Of a DNA stretch of 34,983 nucleotides, positions 24,089 to 29,895 are shown piece after piece; positions within the stretch are counted from its first letter, which is position 1, and each line of letters starts with the position of its first letter. The translations under genes were made by a program, and so were the position numbers. Below the pieces are notes generated by a model, which was given only the letters and a program-made list of their open reading frames with translations, searched no databases and had not been told where the DNA came from. The stretch comes from JBHPGW01 sp042569785 (GTDB lineage Bacteria > Planctomycetota > Phycisphaerae > Sedimentisphaerales > Anaerobacaceae): contig JBHPGW010000029.1 in NCBI GenBank assembly GCA_042569785.1, forward strand, positions 1-34,983. Direction: 5' to 3'.

Positions 24089-24132
24089 TTGTGTCGTGCC
24101 AGCTGCCAGACTGCGACAATGCCATTTTGGCA
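24089..24132. promoter_or_regulatory. Possible enhancer-type dyads upstream of the dnaK sigma-54 promoter
   Basis: Two inverted repeats lie about 85-130 nt upstream of the predicted start: TTGTGTCG (24089-24096) with CGACAA (24114-24119), and the perfect palindrome TGCCA-TTT-TGGCA (24120-24132). The distance suits binding of a sigma-54 activator, but no factor is identified and the second palindrome could instead be an mcsB 3' hairpin. It has no U-tract. Confidence 0.25.
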
Positions 24133-24141
24133 GTTATAACC

Positions 24142-25275
24142 TTATTCACTGCCTTGTTTATTGAGCGTAGAGCGGATGATCTTGGCTCGCAGGGCGTCCC
24201 TACCTGTCGGATCCAGTGCCTTACCGCAGTTAAGCTGCAAATGTGCCGGCAAGGTCAACATAAAGAGCCGATTGATCGTGCCGATGGAAATACCGATATT
24301 TTTGCCGGCCTGGTCGCTCGTGGTCAATTTACAAAGCTGATCGATCGCAGGACTCGAGGCCCCCATATGATCATGCATATTGAGCCCTAACCGCAGATGA
24401 CTGAGCAAAAACAGAGCCTCCTGCGAGCTTATCAAATGAGCGCTCTTGAGCAGGGCCAAAGCTCGAGAGATCTTGTCATCGAGAACATCTATTTGTTTGT
24501 CGAGTAGTTGTGCCCGGGCCTGTTTCTCATATTCGACAATTTCAGGGATGATAATTTTCTCAAACTGCTCAACGATATCAGCCTCGGAAACCCCCAATGT
24601 CACCTGATTTGAAAGCTGGTAGAAATCACCCGACGCTTCGGTCCCTTCGCCGAACAGCCCCCTGACCGCAAGGTTCATAGCCTTGGTCGCGTTGAAGAGC
24701 TTTTCGATCTGACCGGTCATCTTCAACGCAGGAAGATGCAGCATCACAGAAACCCTTATCCCCGTCCCAAGGTTAGTTGGACAAGCGGTAAGATATCCAT
24801 AGCGGGTATTAAAAGCATAATCGATTTTCTCTTCGATCATATCATCAAAGCGATTTATCTGCTCAGAGCATTTACTCAACTGCAGCCCGCCCTTAAGAAC
24901 CTGCATTCTAAGATGGTCCTCCTCGTTGATCATAGCGGTAAACGATTCATGCTCGGCCACAACCGCGCCGCGCGGGCCTTTACCGAATGCGTGATGTCGG
25001 CTGATAAGATGACGCTCTACAAGAAAATTCCGGTCAAGGTCACTTGCCTGGTCCACACTGATATAAGAAACCTTATCCCCAAGATCAAGCGACATAAGCA
25101 CATCTCGCAGCTTATCGAGTATCTCAGACTTCTCACTCACCGTGCAGCAACTCAGGAACTTATACCCAGCCAGATTCCTGGCCAAACGAATCCGCGAAGA
25201 TATAACGATGTTAGCCAATGGGCCCGAACCGTCAAACCACTCGTTTATATTATTACTTAGATCGCTTAGTTTCAT
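24142..25275 (-). CDS. mcsB: Protein-arginine kinase McsB
   Basis: 377 residues. McsB phosphorylates arginines on misfolded proteins, marking them for ClpCP in Gram-positive bacteria. The guanidino-kinase core is clear: IVISSRIRLARNLAGYKF near the N-terminus, INEEDHLRMQVL, TACPTNLGTGIRVSVMLHLP and GLFGEGTEASGDFYQLSNQ. GRDALRAKIIRS at the C-terminus corresponds to the phosphoarginine-binding RD..RA region. The ATG overlaps the mcsA stop (ATGA), so the two are translationally coupled. Neither ctsR nor clpC is adjacent; dnaK lies downstream instead. Confidence 0.94.
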   Translation of the reverse strand: MKLSDLSNNINEWFDGSGPLANIVISSRIRLARNLAGYKFLSCCTVSEKSEILDKLRDVLMSLDLGDKVSYISVDQASDLDRNFLVERHLISRHHAFGKGPRGAVVAEHESFTAMINEEDHLRMQVLKGGLQLSKCSEQINRFDDMIEEKIDYAFNTRYGYLTACPTNLGTGIRVSVMLHLPALKMTGQIEKLFNATKAMNLAVRGLFGEGTEASGDFYQLSNQVTLGVSEADIVEQFEKIIIPEIVEYEKQARAQLLDKQIDVLDDKISRALALLKSAHLISSQEALFLLSHLRLGLNMHDHMGASSPAIDQLCKLTTSDQAGKNIGISIGTINRLFMLTLPAHLQLNCGKALDPTGRDALRAKIIRSTLNKQGSE

Positions 25276-25766
25276 TTTTCTTTGTTTATCCGGTCCCGAA
25301 GTTTCGCTGCCTCTTCATAGTTCTCAGCCTGCACCGCTTGTTCCAATTGCTGCTGCAGGTTCAGAACCTTTATTTCTTTCTTAGTATCGCTCGGTATCTT
25401 CGAGGGCACTTTACCGCAATGCTGGGTTTGGCCGTTATGGGCCTTTTCTATCAACGGCAAAAGCTCCTGGTCAAAAAACTCATAGTCATGCGGACAGCCC
25501 AAAAGAGCACCCTTGCGGAATTTATCAAGCGTAAAGCCGCAATGCGGACAACTGACATTTTTACTCGAACGAACGGCAACATCCTCATCCGATGGTGCCG
25601 ATGCAAGAAGATTGCTCAGCAATTCATTGATCGGCATCTGGCTTTTAACAGTCACACCCTGCTCGGTCGCACACTGCTCACAGATATGCATTTCCGACCG
25701 TGAACCGTCGACGATCTCGGTCAAGTGAATCGTTGCCTCGTTATTATTACAAATCTGACATTGCAT
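25272..25766 (-). CDS. mcsA: McsA-like zinc protein with C-terminal UVR motif
   Basis: 164 residues. McsA is the activator and adaptor of McsB. It has the paired zinc-binding CxxC motifs: Cys3/Cys6 (MQCQIC) with Cys29/Cys32 (ICEQCATEQG), then SCPHCGFTLDKFRK in the second half. The C-terminal UVR helix pair is LQQQLEQAVQAENYEEAAKL followed by RDRINKEK. It overlaps mcsB by the ATGA junction. A TTGACG-N18-TGTAAT promoter lies just upstream, so mcsA heads the unit. Sequence GAGG is about 12 nt before the ATG. Confidence 0.92.
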   Translation of the reverse strand: MQCQICNNNEATIHLTEIVDGSRSEMHICEQCATEQGVTVKSQMPINELLSNLLASAPSDEDVAVRSSKNVSCPHCGFTLDKFRKGALLGCPHDYEFFDQELLPLIEKAHNGQTQHCGKVPSKIPSDTKKEIKVLNLQQQLEQAVQAENYEEAAKLRDRINKEK

Positions 25767-25784
25767 AAATCTGAAACCTCAAAA

Positions 25785-25814
25785 ATTACATTGCGATTTA
25801 AAGATAATCGTCAA
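25785..25814 (-). promoter_or_regulatory. Sigma-70-type promoter of mcsA-mcsB
   Basis: On the minus strand TTGACG (25814-25809), an 18-nt spacer, and TGTAAT (25790-25785), each one mismatch from consensus. The start would fall near 25778, leaving a very short leader before the mcsA ATG at 25766. No CtsR heptad repeat was recognised. Confidence 0.5.
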
Positions 25815-25842
25815 ATTCAAAGCGTTTCTGTAAATAGTTTTT

Positions 25843-26220
25843 TTATTTAGTGAATTTAGCCATACACCCGGCACTCTCAACTACTCTAATCCCTGCTAAT
25901 TCTACGTCCGCTTCAAGTTCGGGTTCAAGCTGCTGATAGATATACTGGGCAACTAATTCCGCTGATGACCCATTTTTGCGGAAAAAGCTGGTTTCGAGAA
26001 GCCCTGCCCCGCAAATATCCTGCAATATCTTATCCAGCATCGATTTAAGCCGCACAAAATCCATCACCATTCCTATATTATTGAGCCTGGCACTGCTGAC
26101 GTCGGCCCTTACCTGCCAATCGTGCTCATGTAACGGTTCTTTCGCTTCGTCCGGTAAGACAACCTGATGAGACGCCCGAAAATGAGTTTCGACACTAATC
26201 GTAAACAATTTTTTACCCAA
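25843..26220 (-). CDS. 6-pyruvoyl-tetrahydropterin synthase/QueD-like protein with altered active site
   Basis: 125 residues, the size of QueD/PTPS. Zinc ligands are recognisable: His18 in ETHFRASHQ and His31/His33 in PLHEHDWQV, and VMDFVRLK matches the family's strand. Two catalytic elements differ. The Cys that normally sits four residues before HxH is Lys27 (followed by Glu28), and the LDHxxLN motif is replaced by GLLETSFF. SSAELVAQYI retains the Glu of the NPTxEN motif. It is therefore unlikely to be canonical QueD; it may be a PTPS-family member acting on another pterin, or inactive. The start is a TTG (26220 or four codons later at 26208), with no clear SD. No other queuosine or folate gene is nearby. 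Confidence 0.72.
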   Translation of the reverse strand: MGKKLFTISVETHFRASHQVVLPDEAKEPLHEHDWQVRADVSSARLNNIGMVMDFVRLKSMLDKILQDICGAGLLETSFFRKNGSSAELVAQYIYQQLEPELEADVELAGIRVVESAGCMAKFTK

Positions 26221-26285
26221 ACTGACTGTTTTGACAGCTTATATAGACATAACATGTTTTGTAATAAGATGTTACCTGCCACAAA

Positions 26286-26385
26286 AATAATGATAAAATT
26301 AGCCATCCGCCCAAAGGCGGATTCCACAATTTTACCTTTTAAGTTTTGATTTTTAAATTCTCAAACTGACCACCGGTCAGTTTGA
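26286..26385 (-). repeat. 100-nt two-hairpin repeat element, copy 2
   Basis: Read on the minus strand: hairpin 1 TCAAACTGACC-GGT-GGTCAGTTTGA (26385-26361), A/T-rich linker, hairpin 2 ATCCGCC-TTTG-GGCGGAT, then GGCTAATTTTATCATTATT ending at 26286. It has the same length as copy 1 at 18472. It begins 4 nt after the coaD stop codon, in the same orientation relative to the upstream gene as copy 1. No U-tract follows the first hairpin. Confidence 0.8.
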
Positions 26386-26389
26386 GTTA

Positions 26390-26893
26390 TTACTCCAGTT
26401 TCTTGAGTCGCTGCTGAAGCTTTTTACATATACACTCCGGCACAAGGTTCGATACATCCCCGCCCAATGAGGCAACCTCACGGATCAACGTCGAACTCGT
26501 AAACCCATATTCGGCACTTGTCATAATAAATACCGTCTCGATCCCAGCAACAGCACGATTAGTCATTGCCAGCTTGAACTCATAATGAACGTCGGTAAGA
26601 GATCGCATGCCGCGAAGAATAACGTCAGCTCCCTTTTTATGGGCGTACTTGACCATCAAACCGTCAAAGCTCTCTACCGATACACGCGGCATGTCACTGA
26701 CAAGCTCATTTATCATTTCCACACGTTCTGCTGGCGTGAAAAGAGGATTCTTGATAGGACTGCGTCCAACCGCCACGATAAGCTCGTCAAATAGCTTTAA
26801 CCCGCGACGGATCACATCTAAATGACCGTTGGTTATCGGATCGAACGAACCCGGAAAAACCGCTCGTACAAATTTCTTTTCCATTAAAATCAT
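26390..26893 (-). CDS. coaD: Phosphopantetheine adenylyltransferase
   Basis: 167 residues. It transfers AMP from ATP to 4'-phosphopantetheine in coenzyme A synthesis. The nucleotidyltransferase motif AVFPGSFDPITNGHLDVIRR (with the TxGH His) is at about 11-30. LIVAVGRSPIKNPLFTPAER, VILRGMRSLTDVHYEF and TSSTLIREVASLGGDV complete the family pattern. ATGs at 26893 and 26884 are both possible starts; neither SD is strong. Its stop is followed after 4 nt by the 100-nt repeat element. Confidence 0.95.
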   Translation of the reverse strand: MILMEKKFVRAVFPGSFDPITNGHLDVIRRGLKLFDELIVAVGRSPIKNPLFTPAERVEMINELVSDMPRVSVESFDGLMVKYAHKKGADVILRGMRSLTDVHYEFKLAMTNRAVAGIETVFIMTSAEYGFTSSTLIREVASLGGDVSNLVPECICKKLQQRLKKLE

Positions 26894-26924
26894 TCTACCA
26901 AAAACATCAGAAACGTCAACCTAA

Positions 26925-26952
26925 AAAAAAAAGGTGTCAGACACCTTTTTTC
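26925..26952. repeat. GGTGTC palindrome upstream of the transposase
   Basis: AAGGTGTC-A-GACACCTT at 26931-26947, extended by an A-run on the left and a T-run on the right. It lies about 40 nt before the transposase start. Related copies are at 27647-27666 and 29809-29829. The A/T runs also make it a potential bidirectional terminator, which could insulate the transposase from coaD. Confidence 0.7.
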
Positions 26953-26989
26953 TTGACACTTACTTATTAACTCTTAAAATATCACCATT

Positions 26990-27658
26990 ATGCCCAGACC
27001 CAAACGTATAACTCTTGGTGGATACGTCTATCACGTCCTCAATCGTGCCAACGGCCGATTGCGAATTTTCCGTAAAGAGGGCGATTTTCATGCCTTTGAG
27101 CGAGTTCTTGCTGAAGGCATCGCACATTATTCAATGCGTCTTTGCGGCTATTGCATAATGCCCAATCATTGGCATTTACTGCTTTGGCCCATCAATGACG
27201 GCGACTTATCAAAATTTATGCAGTGGATAACCCTAACCCACACTCAGCGGTTTCACGTTTCGCACGGCACCACAGGCACTGGCCACCTTTACCAAGGACG
27301 CTTCAAGAGTTTCCCTGTTCAGCACGACTCCCATTACCTAACCGTCATGCGTTACATCGAAGCCAACCCCCTGCGTGCCGGCCTGATAAAAAAACCCAGC
27401 GATTGGCCCTGGTCGAGTTTAGCGGTACGCAATGGCATCGAGGCTCCCTTCAAATTAACTGATGGCCCTTTAAAACTACCTTCCAACTGGCCATCGCTGG
27501 TTGCCAAAGCCCAAATGCCCCAGCAGATAAACGAATTAAAAAACAGCATAATAAGAACCGCCCCTTTCGGGCAACCCAACTGGAAGATCAAAACCGCCCT
27601 GAAAATGAACATGGAATCAACCCTCAGACCAAAAGGCCGCCCCAAAAAAGGTACCTGA
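26990..27658 (+). mobile_element. REP-associated tyrosine transposase (RAYT, TnpA-REP, IS200/IS605 Y1 superfamily)
   Basis: A 222-residue intact CDS. The HUH metal-binding motif is IMPNHWHLLLWP (His60, His62), and the catalytic Tyr is Tyr122 in VMRYIEANPLRAGL. GGYVYHVLNRANGR near the N-terminus and GHLYQGRFKSF are typical RAYT segments. These single-copy Y1 enzymes are thought to cut and spread REP palindromes. Here the gene is bracketed by GGTGTC palindromes, the right one overlapping its stop codon. No clear SD was seen. The C-terminus is Lys-rich. It abuts an IS256-type transposase tail, which suggests it inserted into or beside an older IS. Confidence 0.9.
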
Positions 27659-27666
27659 CACCTTTA
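27647..27666. repeat. Variant GGTGTC palindrome at the transposase 3' end
   Basis: AAGGTACC-T-GACACCTTT: the right arm GACACCTT is exact and the left arm reads GGTACC instead of GGTGTC, so two base pairs are broken. It overlaps the transposase stop codon (27656-27658) and forms the right boundary of the RAYT region. The left arm is inside the coding sequence, which could explain its divergence. Confidence 0.55.
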
Positions 27667-27671
27667 GCTCT

Positions 27672-27929
27672 CCAGCTAATCACCGCAAACGAATGCGAAC
27701 GACGAATCCACTGGAACGTCTGCACGAGGAACTTAAGCGTCGAACACGGGTCGCCAGACTGTTCCCCAATGAGGCTTCCTTGCTGCGATTGGTCAGTGCT
27801 ATTGAGATGGAGATCAGCGAAGATTGGGTAGCTGGCAAAAGATATTTGACTATGAATGTGGAAATGGAGAACGAAAACGAATCCGCTAATTCAGGCAAAA
27901 AAAGAATTTACAGAAAAAATGTTGCTTAA
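27672..27929 (+). pseudogene. 3' remnant of an IS256-family (Mutator-type) transposase
   Basis: An open frame whose product ANHRKRMRTTNPLERLHEEL, then KRRTRVARLFPNEASLLRLV and MEISEDWVAGKRYL, matches the C-terminal end of IS256-family transposases, which contain RTTNxLERLNxEIRRRTR. Only about 80 of the usual roughly 400 residues remain; the DDE catalytic core is missing. The homology begins within a few bases of the right-hand RAYT palindrome (27666), which looks like an insertion or recombination junction. An ATG at 27693 is open, but a functional product is unlikely. Confidence 0.8.
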
Positions 27930-27962
27930 TCATTCCTGTGAATCCAGCATACCTATCTAAAA

Positions 27963-28001
27963 CAAAAAAAAAGGGCTGCAAGCACAAAACTCACAGCCCT
28001 T
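27963..28001 (-). terminator. Intrinsic terminator of the secreted propeller gene
   Basis: On the minus strand AAGGGCTG (28001-27994) pairs with CAGCCCTT (27978-27971), and the stem may continue through inner CTTG/GAG-type contacts. It is followed by a run of about nine T residues. It lies 29 nt past the stop of the gene ending at 28030. Confidence 0.88.
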
Positions 28002-28029
28002 CACTATAACAAACGCCAATACCACAACA

Positions 28030-29547
28030 TCACCTGTCCTTACCCTTAACATTCTCCTCAACAAATCGGCTCAATGTTATACCTGTAACCCCACCATTAG
28101 AACTAAAAAGAAATGGCCTCCCAAGAACATAGATACCTTTGTTGTTGTCTTTTACCACGCGAAGCGATGAATGGGCGCATGATCTATCAGACAAGCAGTC
28201 AGGCCTCTCAAGTTCCTGCTCATAACATAACTGGCCATCGGAATTGATCTTTCGCAGCATTCTTGGGCCTGTATAGTCTTCAGATATTATATATAAGCTG
28301 CCATTTTGCTCATCCAGATCAACACTATAGGAGCTCAAAGACCCGAAAATTGGAGCCTGTAGATCGGTAAGAAAATGCGACCACTGTAAAATACCATCTG
28401 CGTCTAATTTCTGAACTTCACAATCAGAGCGTCTAAAATCCAATAACTCTGTCGTGCCGGCAATATAAACATTGTCAGACCTATCGATCATCAAACGGCC
28501 TTGATAGACCAGGTCCTGATCAGAGATAAACCCCAATTCGCCGTCTGCTTCATACTTCACAACAAAGCTGTTTGTGACTATTACAAGAGAACCTTTAGGT
28601 CTTAGGGTGAATCCTAGGTCTAGGCTGCCTGGGTATGGTATGCTGTTTGAATATTCGGTGATGCTAAGATAGACCGCTCCATTTTTGCCCATTGCCATAC
28701 CAAAAAGAAAGAAATCTCTTTCTTCTTCCTCGAACACATCTTCCCACAGAACATTTCCATCCGCGTCGTATTTGGTCAATCTAACACCGCCGTTATCAGA
28801 TAACGCTGTCACAACATTGCCCCAGTGGTCAACCTTGAAACTATTTATAGGATGGAAACCTATCATTGTCATGTGTTTGCCAAGAGAAGGCGCATCCTGA
28901 ACTGCCTGCCATTCTATATCTCCATCGGCACTGATCTTCGTGAATACATGTTCCACCATGGTCCCTGGTAGATCCATAGGTGAAAGTCGTTCTCTTGAAA
29001 TATTAAGATATGATTGAGATATATAAACATTGCCTTTTCTACCTATTTTTATTTTCACGCTAATACTCATGCCGGCCTGGCCCTCATCTGTAAAAGAATC
29101 TTCCCAAATAAGGTTGCCAGTCTTGTTATATTTTTTGATATTCACTCTGCCGCTTAGTCTATTGGTTAACCCCACATAGAGATTGTTATGTTCATCGGTA
29201 TCGACAAAGATAACTGACATATGTGAGTCCTCATCTTTTAAGTTTATTTTCCACAACTGGTTACCGTCATCATCTAACTTGATCAATGATGGGTAATATT
29301 CTATCGGAAAATAAGGATGTACAGGGCTTAAGACACGCTGGTGACCAGATAGATAAACATCTCCTTTTTTATCTGTAAGTATCGTACTGGGAATATAGCT
29401 GTCTGAGCCATCCTCACTGCTATAGTCTACCTGCCAATCCAGTACCGCCTGACTCTTCCCTACATCTGACGAGACGCCAAGGGCCATTTGTATGATCAAG
29501 AGCCCTAACACAATTGTAACCCCTAACATTGATTTTACTTTTCGCAT
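28030..29547 (-). CDS. Secreted beta-propeller-like (SBBP-type repeat) protein
   Basis: 505 residues. The N-terminus MRKVKSMLGVTIVLGLLIIQ followed by MALGVSS is a Sec signal peptide. The rest is built of repeats of about 50-60 residues with the pattern GNVYISG...KYDADGNVLWEDVF (for example KLDDDGNQLWKI, KYNKTGNLIWED, KISADGDIEWQA, KYDADGNVLWED, KLDADGILQWSH, KINSDGQLCYEQ), interleaved with LTDKKGDVYLSGH-type strands. This is typical of seven-bladed or similar propellers of the SBBP class. It is probably exported; no anchor or catalytic motif is visible. A Shine-Dalgarno-like AAAGGAACAGG lies just upstream and a strong terminator follows. Ligand and role unknown. Confidence 0.7.
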   Translation of the reverse strand: MRKVKSMLGVTIVLGLLIIQMALGVSSDVGKSQAVLDWQVDYSSEDGSDSYIPSTILTDKKGDVYLSGHQRVLSPVHPYFPIEYYPSLIKLDDDGNQLWKINLKDEDSHMSVIFVDTDEHNNLYVGLTNRLSGRVNIKKYNKTGNLIWEDSFTDEGQAGMSISVKIKIGRKGNVYISQSYLNISRERLSPMDLPGTMVEHVFTKISADGDIEWQAVQDAPSLGKHMTMIGFHPINSFKVDHWGNVVTALSDNGGVRLTKYDADGNVLWEDVFEEEERDFFLFGMAMGKNGAVYLSITEYSNSIPYPGSLDLGFTLRPKGSLVIVTNSFVVKYEADGELGFISDQDLVYQGRLMIDRSDNVYIAGTTELLDFRRSDCEVQKLDADGILQWSHFLTDLQAPIFGSLSSYSVDLDEQNGSLYIISEDYTGPRMLRKINSDGQLCYEQELERPDCLSDRSCAHSSLRVVKDNNKGIYVLGRPFLFSSNGGVTGITLSRFVEENVKGKDR

Positions 29548-29895
29548 ATCCCTGTTCCTTTCTCAATTATAATAATAGTTGCCTGCCGCCCCCCATATAT
29601 AGAGGGGCGCCTTGTAATTTTATAAGCAATTGGTGTGCCAAACTCCAAAATAACCACTATTGACCAATTCTTGCCTATCTACTGCTCAAGCCATGTCCAA
29701 ATTAATAACATACCGTCTAAAATCCTGTCACCACCACCACCAAAAAAAATACCGCAAACCGAGCCAAGTGAAGTTTCGATTTATCTGGGGAATTAAAGGT
29801 GGGGAATTAAAGGTGTCTGACACCTTTTTTCTGAACAAAAAATCCTGTTCAATTTCGTTAATTCTGTCCAAAAGTCTTTTATCTTTTTTATTTTA
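29548..29895. other. Intergenic region with repeats between the propeller and kinase genes
   Basis: 348 bp without a convincing gene. It holds a G/C hairpin around 29587-29610 (CGCCCC...GGGGCG across an AT-rich loop), a CCACCACCACCACC run near 29731, a 14-bp perfect tandem repeat, and a third GGTGTC palindrome. A TATAAT at 29571-29566 (minus strand) upstream of the propeller gene lacks a -35 box at the right distance. Confidence 0.5.
29787..29829. repeat. Tandem 14-mer and third GGTGTC palindrome
   Basis: GGGGAATTAAAGGT occurs twice in direct succession (29787-29800 and 29801-29814). The second unit runs straight into AAGGTGTC-T-GACACCTT with a T-run (29810-29829), the same palindrome that flanks the RAYT gene, here about 2.1 kb from it with the opposite centre base. 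It may also terminate the histidine kinase transcript, which ends at 29896. Confidence 0.65.

Noticed and set aside
23936..24141. CIRCE/HrcA operator before dnaK
   Set aside because: No TTAGCACTC-N9-GAGTGCTAA-like inverted repeat was found by eye; the sigma-54 element is the better-supported signal.
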